NCBI GenBank assembly: GCA_013042495.1
Contig: JABDQB010000118.1
Span: 1 to 8,149, forward strand
Direction of reading: 5' to 3'
Source: Gemmatimonadota bacterium
GTDB taxonomy: Bacteria; Gemmatimonadota; Gemmatimonadetes; Palauibacterales; Palauibacteraceae
Length of the DNA stretch: 8,149 bases
In this document: positions 1 through 5,690 of the stretch, one piece after another
Layout of the letters: each line of letters starts with the position of its first letter
Numbering within the stretch: position 1 is the first letter of the stretch
Notes under the pieces: model-generated
Database searches by the model: none
Seen by the model: the letters and a program-made list of their open reading frames with translations, nothing else
What the model was told of the DNA's origin: nothing
Program-made: the position numbers and the translations under genes

Positions 1-759
1 GTTCCCCCCGTGACCGCCGGCATCGTTACGGCCGTGGTCCGTGCTCATCAGGATGAGCCAGTCTTCCTGGTCGTACGTCGGCCGCTCGCGGAGAGCCTGC
101 AGCAGGATCCCCACTCGAGTATCCGCCCACTCGATGGCCGCCTTGTACTGCGGCGATCGCGAGTTCGTTTCGTGGGCCACTACGTCGATGTCTCCCAGGT
201 AAATGAACGCCGCGTCCACCTGCGTATCACGCAGCTCGCGGACCGCCGTCTCGACGCTGAGCGAGTCTGCCAGTCGGTAGCCGTCCGCCTCGCCATCGAA
301 GGTGATCTTCACGTCGATTTCATCACCGAACAGGGGGCCGCCGGAGTCGGTCGTCCCCAGTGGCGGCCAGTCCGTCACCGCGAAGGTGTTGAGCTCCGGC
401 TTTTCGCGTTCGATCCGGGTCAGGAAATCGGGATACGTCGCGTACTCGTTGCCTTCGAAGTTGTTGCTGTCCACCCGGTGCTTGTCGGTCCGCGCCCCGA
501 TAACCATGCTCGACCAGCCTGGGCCGCTCACCGTTCGTACGCGGGTCTTCGCCTCGTCCGAGAAGAACCCGGCGGCCGCCAGCGAGTCGATCACGGGCGT
601 ATCGACCACGGCCATGATGTCCACCCGCACGCCGTCCAGCCCGATCAGGAGGACCTTCTTGCGCAAGGCTTCCTCCTGGGCGAGGCCGGCACGAGGCATG
701 AGTACCGACGCCAGGACGGCCAGTGTGGCTGCGAAGGCTATGAAGCGGGAAGATCTCAT
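1..759 (-). CDS. Exported type I phosphodiesterase / nucleotide pyrophosphatase family enzyme (alkaline phosphatase superfamily), 3' end outside window
   Basis: The reverse complement of 1-759 is open for 253 codons from an ATG and continues past the left edge, so the C-terminus is missing. Residues 1-27 form a Sec signal peptide (basic MRSSR, hydrophobic core, likely cleavage after GLA before QEE), which suggests a periplasmic or secreted enzyme. Two-metal-site landmarks of the superfamily are visible: LLIGLDG with Asp42, a nucleophile segment VSGPGWSSM aligning Ser78 with the usual Thr of NPP enzymes, a GDIDVVAHE segment with Asp192 and His196, and STDHG with Asp241 and His242, then GGHGG with His250. 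Family members hydrolyse phosphodiester or phosphomonoester bonds in nucleotides, lipids or sugars; the substrate here cannot be inferred. The start is preceded by only a weak GAGAA ribosome-binding site (764-768). It is divergent from the lipoprotein esterase. A phosphonoacetate-hydrolase-like or phosphomonoesterase activity is also possible. Confidence 0.9.
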   Translation of the reverse strand, partial: MRSSRFIAFAATLAVLASVLMPRAGLAQEEALRKKVLLIGLDGVRVDIMAVVDTPVIDSLAAAGFFSDEAKTRVRTVSGPGWSSMVIGARTDKHRVDSNNFEGNEYATYPDFLTRIEREKPELNTFAVTDWPPLGTTDSGGPLFGDEIDVKITFDGEADGYRLADSLSVETAVRELRDTQVDAAFIYLGDIDVVAHETNSRSPQYKAAIEWADTRVGILLQALRERPTYDQEDWLILMSTDHGRNDAGGHGGN

Positions 760-897
760 CGGATTCTCAGCGTGATGGGTGAGTTCCGGCCGATCGGGCA
801 CCGATGCAAGATGTCCCGGAAGCCGGGGCATCGCCACCGACCGCGAGGACCCCGGGCGAGGGGGAAACCAACGCGCGACACGCCTGTATCAGGGGCC
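760..897. promoter_or_regulatory. Divergent intergenic region between phosphodiesterase and esterase genes
   Basis: These 138 bases lie between two divergent start codons, so both promoters are expected here. I could not find a convincing -35/-10 pair on either strand. The notable structure is a nested dyad: CGATGC (802-807) pairs with GCATCG (828-833), enclosing CCCGG (815-819) and CCGGG (823-827) around an AAG loop. A second small dyad, ATCGG-GCA-CCGAT (793-805), overlaps its left arm. These could be regulator sites or leader hairpins, or chance matches in GC-rich DNA. No small gene is supported. Confidence 0.4.
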
Positions 898-1827
898 ATG
901 GCTCGAAATACCCGCTTTTCCGCGTTCGCCCTGGCGGTCTGTGTCCTCTTCATCTCGGGGTGCTCCGATGACGCCCCATCCGATCCCGGCGGAGGAGAGC
1001 TGCCCGAACTGCCCGAATGGGACGGCCGCCGCGAGTTCGCCGAGACCCTCACCTTCGCCGGCCGGGAACGATCGTTCATCGGTCACCTGCCGCTGAGCTA
1101 CGATCACGAGCGACGGGTTCCGCTGCTCCTCGCATATCATGGCTCAGGCATGGACGCGGAGCTCATGCGGCAGGCGACGGGGCTGGACTGGATCGCCAAC
1201 TCGCGTGAATTCGCGGTCATCTACCCGGACGCGTCGGACGGCTTCTTCCCGATCCCCTGCCCCGGGTGCGAGAACGACGGCCGGGACGGGTTCGAGGAAA
1301 TCGACTTCGCGCGTGAGATGATCCGTTGGACGAGCGAGACCTACGCCGTCCATCCCGACAGCGTGTACGCCACCGGCTTCTCGATGGGCGGTTTCTTCAT
1401 CAACTACCTGGGTTGCGCGCCGAACTCGCCGGTGCGAGGCATCGCTCCGGTCGCAGCCGGGGCCCGGGACGACTTCGACGGTTTCTGCTCCAGATCGAGA
1501 CCGACCGTGATGATCGTGCACGCGCTCCAGGACTTCGTGGCACCCATCGATGGAGGCCCGAACACGATGTCCATCGGCGAGCTGGCGGAACTGTGGCGCG
1601 CGCATGGCCGGTGCGATGGCACGCCCGTCGAGTGGGATTACCCGACCGGCGCCACCGGGCTTCCGACGGTGCATGCGCAACGGTGGGACGGGTGCGCAGG
1701 GAAAGGCCCCGTGCGCCTGGACGTGATCGACGGTACGGGTCACTGGTGGCTCACCGAACCGGACAACGCCAACGGCGTCGACATCGGTGAGAGCATCGCG
1801 GAGTTCTTCTTCCCCGAAGCGCCGTGA
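898..1827 (+). CDS. Lipoprotein alpha/beta-hydrolase esterase, PHB depolymerase / LpqC-like
   Basis: This 309-residue protein begins with a lipoprotein signal peptide: hydrophobic residues 8-19, then the lipobox ISGC with Cys22 as the lipidated residue. An acidic, Pro/Gly-rich linker (about 23-42) follows, then a single alpha/beta-hydrolase domain (about 45-305). Visible landmarks are the oxyanion-side AYHGSG (79-84), the nucleophile elbow GFSMGG with Ser162, a likely acid Asp212 in HALQDFV, and His282 in GTGHWW. Six cysteines (121/124, 173/197, 239/266) could form disulfides, as fits an exported protein. The family (COG3509) includes poly(3-hydroxybutyrate) depolymerases, feruloyl esterases and acetyl xylan esterases; the substrate here is unknown. 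The start at 898 is chosen because it places the signal peptide at the N-terminus; the frame is open far upstream, but that stretch is antisense to the phosphodiesterase gene. The possible ribosome-binding site AGGGG (891-895) is unusually close to the ATG. Confidence 0.88.
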   Translation: MARNTRFSAFALAVCVLFISGCSDDAPSDPGGGELPELPEWDGRREFAETLTFAGRERSFIGHLPLSYDHERRVPLLLAYHGSGMDAELMRQATGLDWIANSREFAVIYPDASDGFFPIPCPGCENDGRDGFEEIDFAREMIRWTSETYAVHPDSVYATGFSMGGFFINYLGCAPNSPVRGIAPVAAGARDDFDGFCSRSRPTVMIVHALQDFVAPIDGGPNTMSIGELAELWRAHGRCDGTPVEWDYPTGATGLPTVHAQRWDGCAGKGPVRLDVIDGTGHWWLTEPDNANGVDIGESIAEFFFPEAP

Positions 1828-2003
1828 CTCGGAGTTGCGCCGGGAAGAGCGGCCGGACCGACTGAGCCGGCCGGACCGCACCCGGGAGTCCGGACGGCCC
1901 ATTGCCCCACCGTCCCTGAACCCGCACAATCTTCGGACTCTCGAGCGTCGTCATGCCCCCGCCGACGGCCGAGTTTAACCGTATGCAACCGAGCGACGAA
2001 ACG
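1828..2003 (+). other. Intergenic region with GC-rich hairpin and direct repeat
   Basis: These 176 bases separate two plus-strand genes. CGGCCGG (1850-1856) and CCGGCCG (1867-1873) form a perfect 7-bp stem with a 10-base loop, 22 bases after the esterase stop codon. A direct repeat GGCCGGACCG occurs at 1851-1860 and 1869-1878 and overlaps the stem. There is no T-tract, so a classical intrinsic terminator is not shown. The rest, up to the aminopeptidase start, contains a locally AT-rich spot (GTTTAACC near 1973-1980) that could belong to a promoter, but no clear -35 partner is seen. Whether the esterase and aminopeptidase genes share a transcript is open. Confidence 0.35.
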
Positions 2004-3122
2004 ATGACCGACCCCCGATTCACCAAGCTTGCCCAAACCCTGATTCACTATTCCTGCGAGCTCCAGGCGGGCGAAAAGGTGCTGATCGAGGCGATCGACA
2101 CGCCTGCTGCGTTCACGAAAGAACTCGTCCGCGTGGCGCACGAGGCCGGAGTCGTGCCCAACGTGCTCCTGAAGAGCAAGGAGGTTCTTCGTCGGCTCCT
2201 GCTCGGCGCCACGGAGGCTCAGCTCGACCTGATGGCCGCTTCCGAGGAAACGTACATGAAAGGGGTCGACGCCTACATCGGCGTGCGCGGCGCCCCCAAC
2301 GTCTCCGAACTTTCCGACGTCCCGCAGGAGAAGCAGAAGTTGTACGAGCGCTATATCTGGAAGCGGGTTCACATGGAGATCCGGGTTTCGGACACCCGGT
2401 GGGTCGTGCTGCGGTGGCCGAACCCTTCCATGGCCCAGCTGGCCGAGCGCTCGACCGAGGAATTCGAGGACTTCTACTTCCGCGTTTGCACGATGGACTA
2501 CGAGCGGATGTCAGAGGCGCTGCAGCCGCTGCGCGCGCTGATGGAAGCCACCGACCGTGTTCACATCAAGGGCCCGGGCACGGATCTGCGGTTCAGCATC
2601 GCGGGCATCCCCGCCATGCCCTGCGACGGGAAGCGTAACATCCCGGATGGCGAGGTCTTCACGGCCCCGGTGAAGGACAGTATCGAGGGGACGATCCAGT
2701 ACAACACGCCGACGATCTACCAGGGCGTGACCCACGAGGACGTGTTCTTCCGCTTCGAGCAGGGCAAGATCGTCGAGGCGCGCAGCACGGCGACGGAGCA
2801 CCTGAACGAGGTACTCGACTCGGACGAGGGCTCACGGTACATCGGGGAGTTCTCGCTCGGCTTCCACCCGCACATCCTGGAGCCGATGAAGGACATCCTG
2901 TTCGACGAGAAGATCGCGGGCAGCATGCACCTCACGCCCGGGAACGCCTACGACACGGCCTTCAACGGAAACCGGAGCCAGATCCACTGGGACCTGGTCC
3001 TGATTCAGAGACCCGAGTACGGCGGAGGCGAGGTGTGGTTCGACGACGTGCTGATCCGTAAGGACGGCACGTTCGTGTTGCCCGAGCTGGCGGAGCTGAA
3101 CCCGGACAAGCTGGGCGCGTAG
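2004..3122 (+). CDS. M29-family metallo-aminopeptidase (aminopeptidase T / AmpS type)
   Basis: This is a 372-residue cytoplasmic enzyme without a signal peptide. M29 enzymes release N-terminal amino acids from peptides using two metal ions. The characteristic residues of aminopeptidase T / AmpS are recognisable: Glu217 in IPDGEVFTAP, Glu282 in YIGEFSLGF, His309 and Tyr316 in MHLTPGNAY (same seven-residue spacing as in the characterised enzymes), and His328 and Asp330 in IHWDL. The N-terminus MTDPRFTKLA with GEKVLIEA at 23-30 is typical of the family. The frame also has ATGs at 1953 and 1983; 2004 is preferred because the residues before it (MPPPTAEFNR and following) do not look like family sequence. 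None of the three has a good ribosome-binding site. At 372 residues it is a little shorter than the roughly 410 of AmpS, mainly between Tyr316 and His328. It is convergent with the OPT transporter operon, and an intracellular peptidase would be a natural partner for a peptide importer; this link is inference. Confidence 0.9.
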   Translation: MTDPRFTKLAQTLIHYSCELQAGEKVLIEAIDTPAAFTKELVRVAHEAGVVPNVLLKSKEVLRRLLLGATEAQLDLMAASEETYMKGVDAYIGVRGAPNVSELSDVPQEKQKLYERYIWKRVHMEIRVSDTRWVVLRWPNPSMAQLAERSTEEFEDFYFRVCTMDYERMSEALQPLRALMEATDRVHIKGPGTDLRFSIAGIPAMPCDGKRNIPDGEVFTAPVKDSIEGTIQYNTPTIYQGVTHEDVFFRFEQGKIVEARSTATEHLNEVLDSDEGSRYIGEFSLGFHPHILEPMKDILFDEKIAGSMHLTPGNAYDTAFNGNRSQIHWDLVLIQRPEYGGGEVWFDDVLIRKDGTFVLPELAELNPDKLGA

Positions 3123-3153
3123 CGGACGACCCGGGCGATCAGACCGTCGTCCG
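3123..3153. terminator. Hairpin between convergent genes, possible bidirectional terminator
   Basis: CGGACGAC (3123-3130) and GTCGTCCG (3146-3153) are perfect 8-base inverted repeats with a 15-base loop. The left arm starts directly after the aminopeptidase stop codon, and the right arm lies in the last codons of the convergent membrane-protein gene, whose stop codon (3139-3141) sits in the loop. The position suits a shared terminator for both convergent transcripts. There is no T-tract on either side, so it may only slow RNA polymerase or protect 3' ends. A chance dyad in GC-rich sequence is possible. Confidence 0.4.
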
Positions 3154-3714
3154 GGGCTCCTGCATGGTCAGTCCGCCGGTCGCCTTGATTGTCTGGAACG
3201 TCACCAGCGCGTCCTCGAAGTACGTCGCGGCCTTCTCCAGGTAGTTGGACGTCTCGTCGATGTACCCGTCGGTCGAGGCGGACCAGACCCGGTTGATGGC
3301 TCTTTCCCCGGCGGCAAACCGGTTCATCACTTCCGCATAGGCTTTCAGGCCGTAGCTGTGAGCGATGCTCTCGCGAGCGTCGACGAACTTGACCAGGTCG
3401 GCCATGAACCGCTCATCGATTCGATGACGGAGATCGTAGACGTTGATGTCGGCCTTCTCGGCGTTCAGCTTCGCGGCTTCTGCCGAAAGTGCCTCCAGGC
3501 TCGATTCGATCGCCCGCACGTTGGTCGTGATGACTTCGACGTCCGTCGCCTCCGCCTTGCGGGCCCGCTGGGCGACGATCACACCGACGATCCCGATCGC
3601 CAGCCAGACCAGGAAGGCGGACGCGTTCACGCCCTCAACCCGGCGGACGACCTCGAGGGATCCACCGAGGAAGCCGACCGTGATGAGCAGGTATCCGAAG
3701 TATCTCAGACTCAT
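3139..3714 (-). CDS. Uncharacterised small membrane protein with two transmembrane helices and helical C-terminal domain, coupled to OPT transporter
   Basis: I do not recognise this 191-residue protein. It has two predicted membrane helices (about 5-23 and 32-49) joined by a short loop, then a basic QRARK stretch that by the positive-inside rule puts the long C-terminal part in the cytoplasm. Residues about 55-90 are rich in Ala, Glu and Leu and look like a coiled coil. Residues about 93-178 appear helical and contain a potentially conserved aromatic/polar patch around INRVWSASTDGYIDE (140-154). The ATG has a strong ribosome-binding site (GAGGAGGG, 3719-3726) that overlaps the stop codon of the upstream OPT transporter gene. 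The genes are only 10 bases apart, so co-transcription and translational coupling are very likely. An accessory or regulatory partner of the transporter is the simplest idea, but nothing in the sequence proves it. Confidence 0.85.
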   Translation of the reverse strand: MSLRYFGYLLITVGFLGGSLEVVRRVEGVNASAFLVWLAIGIVGVIVAQRARKAEATDVEVITTNVRAIESSLEALSAEAAKLNAEKADINVYDLRHRIDERFMADLVKFVDARESIAHSYGLKAYAEVMNRFAAGERAINRVWSASTDGYIDETSNYLEKAATYFEDALVTFQTIKATGGLTMQEPRTTV

Positions 3715-3718
3715 GTCG

Positions 3719-3726
3719 CCCTCCTC
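3719..3726 (-). promoter_or_regulatory. Strong ribosome-binding site overlapping the OPT stop codon
   Basis: On the minus strand the sequence reads TGAGGAGGGCGACATG: the TGA stop of the OPT gene runs directly into GAGGAGGG, five bases (counted from GGAGG) before the ATG of the 191-residue protein. This arrangement favours ribosomes that finish the transporter and re-start on the next gene. Confidence 0.8.
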
Positions 3727-5458
3727 ACCCGAACACGATGAACAGCGAGTATACCACCCCGATCAACGCCTCTCCGACAATCAGGCCGGCGGCGATCGGA
3801 ATGCCTACGTCCTCGCTCCACAGCTTTCCGAGCTTCCAGTCAGAGAACACGCGGAGCAGGGTCCCGATCGTGTACGTGAGCACGATGTTGAAGGGCAGGT
3901 AGAAGCCAAGACCAACGAGGACCCCCAGTCCCCCGATCCCGCTCGCGCTGAGCAGGGCCCCGAGCCCGGCTCCCGTGATGTACTTGTCGCGTGGGACGTC
4001 TCCGCCGAGAATTCCCTCCACCACACTGGCCAGGGCCTGTCCCTGTGGCGCCGGCAGTGCGTCGCTGCCGAGCGTATACGCCTGGTGAAGTACGATGATC
4101 AAGCCCATGATGATGATCGGCCCGATCCAGGTACCCAGGAACTGTGCCTTCTGCTGCTGCTTGGGGATAGCACCGACCAGGTAGCCCGTCTTCAAGTCCA
4201 GCATCAGATCGGTCGCCTGGGCCATTGCCACGCACATGGCCGCACCGACGGTCACCGAAGCGATGATCGACCCACGATCCCCGATACCGCTGGTGACGAG
4301 AATCATGAGCGTCACGCCGATCAGGGTCATCCCGGAGAGCGGCGACCAGTTCGTCCGCCCGATGCACTCCGAGAGAACCACGCCGGCCACCCAGATCCAC
4401 AGCGTCCCGAGGAGCGCCATGGTGAGGCCCCGCACCAGGCCGACTTCGGCCACGGCGGTCCACGCGATGATCGCGAGGACGACGAATGCCGCTGCGACGC
4501 CCATGTAGAGTATCTGGATCGGAAGCTCGTCCTGCGAGATCTCGGAGCGGGACTTCGCCGCGTCCCGCATACTTCGTATCGCGCTCACGACGAGTGGCAG
4601 AGCGAGCACGATCCCCATCAGGGCTCCCCCGATCAGCATCCCGATGCCGGTGGGCCGAAACAGGTTTAGACGCAGGTAGTCGGCGATTCCCGTGCCCGAG
4701 GCCTGGAGGGTGGCGGCGTCGGGTAGGATTCCCGTGGCGCTCATGATCGGGGCCAGGAACCAGTAGCACACGTAGCCACCGACGATGAAGAAGAAGCCGC
4801 CCTTGCCGGCCAGGAAGGCGACCCCCACGGTCAGCAAGGACAGGTACCAGATCCCGTTCATGTACTCGGGGAGCCCGAGCACGATGCCGAGATCGTAGTT
4901 CTCGACCCCTGTCTGTAGGCTGATGAAGTGGGCCACGGCCGCTACCACGGCTCCCCCCATCAGCAACCATGCCTTGTGGATTCCGGCCCCCGGCGACTTC
5001 AACACGGCCGCCGTGGCGATCCCGCCCGGGAACGCCAGTCGGTTGTAATCGATCATCTGCTTGCGCAGCGGAATGATGAACGCGATTCCGAGGATGCCGC
5101 CGGCTATGCAACCCAGGACCAGCAGGGGATAGTTGAAGTCCGTGATTCCGAGAATGAACAAGGCCGGTACCGAGAACATCATCCCGGCCGAGGCGCCGTT
5201 CACCGCACTTGCCAGGGTCTGCTGGATGTTGTTCTCGATGATGCTGTTGCGGCGCATGATGCCGCGCAGGATCCCGAAGCCGAGAATGGCCGCCAGCTCG
5301 GAACCTTCGATCGAGAAGCCGAGCTTGAGGCTCAGGTATCCGATACTGACGGCGATGAGGATTCCGATGCCATAGCCCACCAGGACACCCGCCCACGTGA
5401 ACTCTGGGTAGGTGCCCGTACGGCCGGTGAGCTTGGTCGGAGCGGTATGCTCGTCCAA
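3725..5458 (-). CDS. OPT-family oligopeptide transporter
   Basis: This 577-residue polytopic inner-membrane protein belongs to the OPT family, secondary transporters that take up oligopeptides or peptide-like metal chelates, usually with protons. Bacterial family landmarks visible in order are: N-terminal PEFTWAGVLVG (18-28); SLKLGFSI (43-50); ENNIQQTLASAVNGASAG (75-92); LAFPGGIATAAVLK (141-154); DLKTGYLVGAIPKQQQKAQ (421-439); GLGFYLPFNIV (516-526); and the C-terminal AAGLIVGEALIGV. Most of the rest is hydrophobic helices. Length is close to the usual size of the prokaryotic group. The start codon is TTG at 5458, chosen because GGGAGG (5464-5469) lies five bases upstream and the next internal Met (68) is already inside the conserved core. 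The downstream gene for a two-helix membrane protein follows after 10 bases. Substrate (peptide or metal chelate) cannot be decided from the sequence; the nearby M29 aminopeptidase favours peptides. Confidence 0.93.
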   Translation of the reverse strand: MDEHTAPTKLTGRTGTYPEFTWAGVLVGYGIGILIAVSIGYLSLKLGFSIEGSELAAILGFGILRGIMRRNSIIENNIQQTLASAVNGASAGMMFSVPALFILGITDFNYPLLVLGCIAGGILGIAFIIPLRKQMIDYNRLAFPGGIATAAVLKSPGAGIHKAWLLMGGAVVAAVAHFISLQTGVENYDLGIVLGLPEYMNGIWYLSLLTVGVAFLAGKGGFFFIVGGYVCYWFLAPIMSATGILPDAATLQASGTGIADYLRLNLFRPTGIGMLIGGALMGIVLALPLVVSAIRSMRDAAKSRSEISQDELPIQILYMGVAAAFVVLAIIAWTAVAEVGLVRGLTMALLGTLWIWVAGVVLSECIGRTNWSPLSGMTLIGVTLMILVTSGIGDRGSIIASVTVGAAMCVAMAQATDLMLDLKTGYLVGAIPKQQQKAQFLGTWIGPIIIMGLIIVLHQAYTLGSDALPAPQGQALASVVEGILGGDVPRDKYITGAGLGALLSASGIGGLGVLVGLGFYLPFNIVLTYTIGTLLRVFSDWKLGKLWSEDVGIPIAAGLIVGEALIGVVYSLFIVFG

Positions 5459-5463
5459 CTCCG

Positions 5464-5469
5464 CCTCCC
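5464..5469 (-). promoter_or_regulatory. Ribosome-binding site that supports the TTG start of the OPT gene
   Basis: On the minus strand GGGAGG is followed by CGGAG and then TTG. Spacing and match to the Shine-Dalgarno consensus are good, and no ATG or GTG near the N-terminus of this frame has an equivalent signal. This decides the choice of TTG at 5456-5458. Confidence 0.7.
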
Positions 5470-5564
5470 GGTAGAAGGGCCGAAGGCGTCAGCGCCCGAG
5501 AGCGCAGTTGCCTCCGTCAGATGTCGCTTGTTTCGCCCGCAGTCGCGCGCCAGGTGAGGCGCCC

Positions 5565-5577
5565 GGATATTGTATCC
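5565..5577. repeat. Operator-like inverted repeat GGATA-TTG-TATCC
   Basis: A perfect 5+5 base dyad with a 3-base centre, extendable on both sides with one bulged base (CCGGATA / TATCCCGG, 5563-5580). It is the only clearly AT-rich spot in the divergent region and overlaps the candidate minus-strand -10 box TACAAT. A regulator bound here could repress transcription in one or both directions. The dyad is short, so chance is a real alternative. Confidence 0.35.
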
Positions 5578-5678
5578 CGGTCCGGTAGCGGGCGCGACCG
5601 GCCATCACCTTTCGGCGCCCGACGAGTTCGGCAAAGGTCTTGCAGTACTGACGCGGTCCAGACACGGAACGCACTTCC

Positions 5679-5683
5679 GAGGA
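5679..5683 (+). promoter_or_regulatory. Ribosome-binding site of the trans-sulfuration gene
   Basis: GAGGA lies seven bases before the ATG at 5691, supporting that start. Confidence 0.65.
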
Positions 5684-5690
5684 CAGCGCG

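Larger units (their letters stand above)
5459..5690. promoter_or_regulatory. Divergent intergenic region between OPT operon and trans-sulfuration gene
   Basis: These 232 bases should carry the promoters of both divergent units. Most is GC-rich; the exception is an AT-rich island near 5565-5577, which forms a dyad and contains TACAAT on the minus strand (5569-5574), a good match to a -10 box pointing at the OPT gene. No matching -35 box is seen at normal spacing, so the promoter is only a suggestion. A further dyad, CCGGTC (5577-5582) and GACCGG (5596-5601), lies next to it. The plus-strand gene has a ribosome-binding site GAGGA at 5679-5683. A 61-codon minus-strand frame in this stretch shows no protein-like features. 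Confidence 0.45.

Noticed and set aside
302..775. 157-codon plus-strand frame opposite the phosphodiesterase gene.
   Set aside because: Low-complexity Ser/Arg/Thr-rich translation typical of antisense frames in GC-rich DNA; no motif.
10..897. An open plus-strand frame running in frame into the lipoprotein esterase gene, as if a 605-residue protein.
   Set aside because: This part is antisense to the phosphodiesterase gene, which has clear family motifs, and the lipoprotein signal peptide at 898 marks the true start.
1144..1929. 261-codon minus-strand frame opposite the esterase gene.
   Set aside because: Arg/Gly/His-rich translation, no domain, fully antisense to a gene with an intact active site.
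1740..2372. 210-codon minus-strand frame across the esterase-aminopeptidase gap.
   Set aside because: Overlaps two well-supported genes on the other strand and shows no recognisable features; a shadow frame.
3443..4669. 408-codon plus-strand frame opposite the OPT gene and the small membrane-protein gene.
   Set aside because: Rich in His, Asp, Arg and Gln from reversed hydrophobic codons; the opposite strand encodes a clear OPT transporter.
3840..5396. 518-codon minus-strand frame in another register within the OPT gene.
   Set aside because: Arg/Gly/His-rich and lacking hydrophobic helices; the OPT frame carries all conserved motifs.
5489..5674. 61-codon minus-strand frame in the divergent region, possible small protein upstream of the OPT gene.
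   Set aside because: No ribosome-binding site noticed, basic low-complexity translation, and it covers the dyad and likely promoters.
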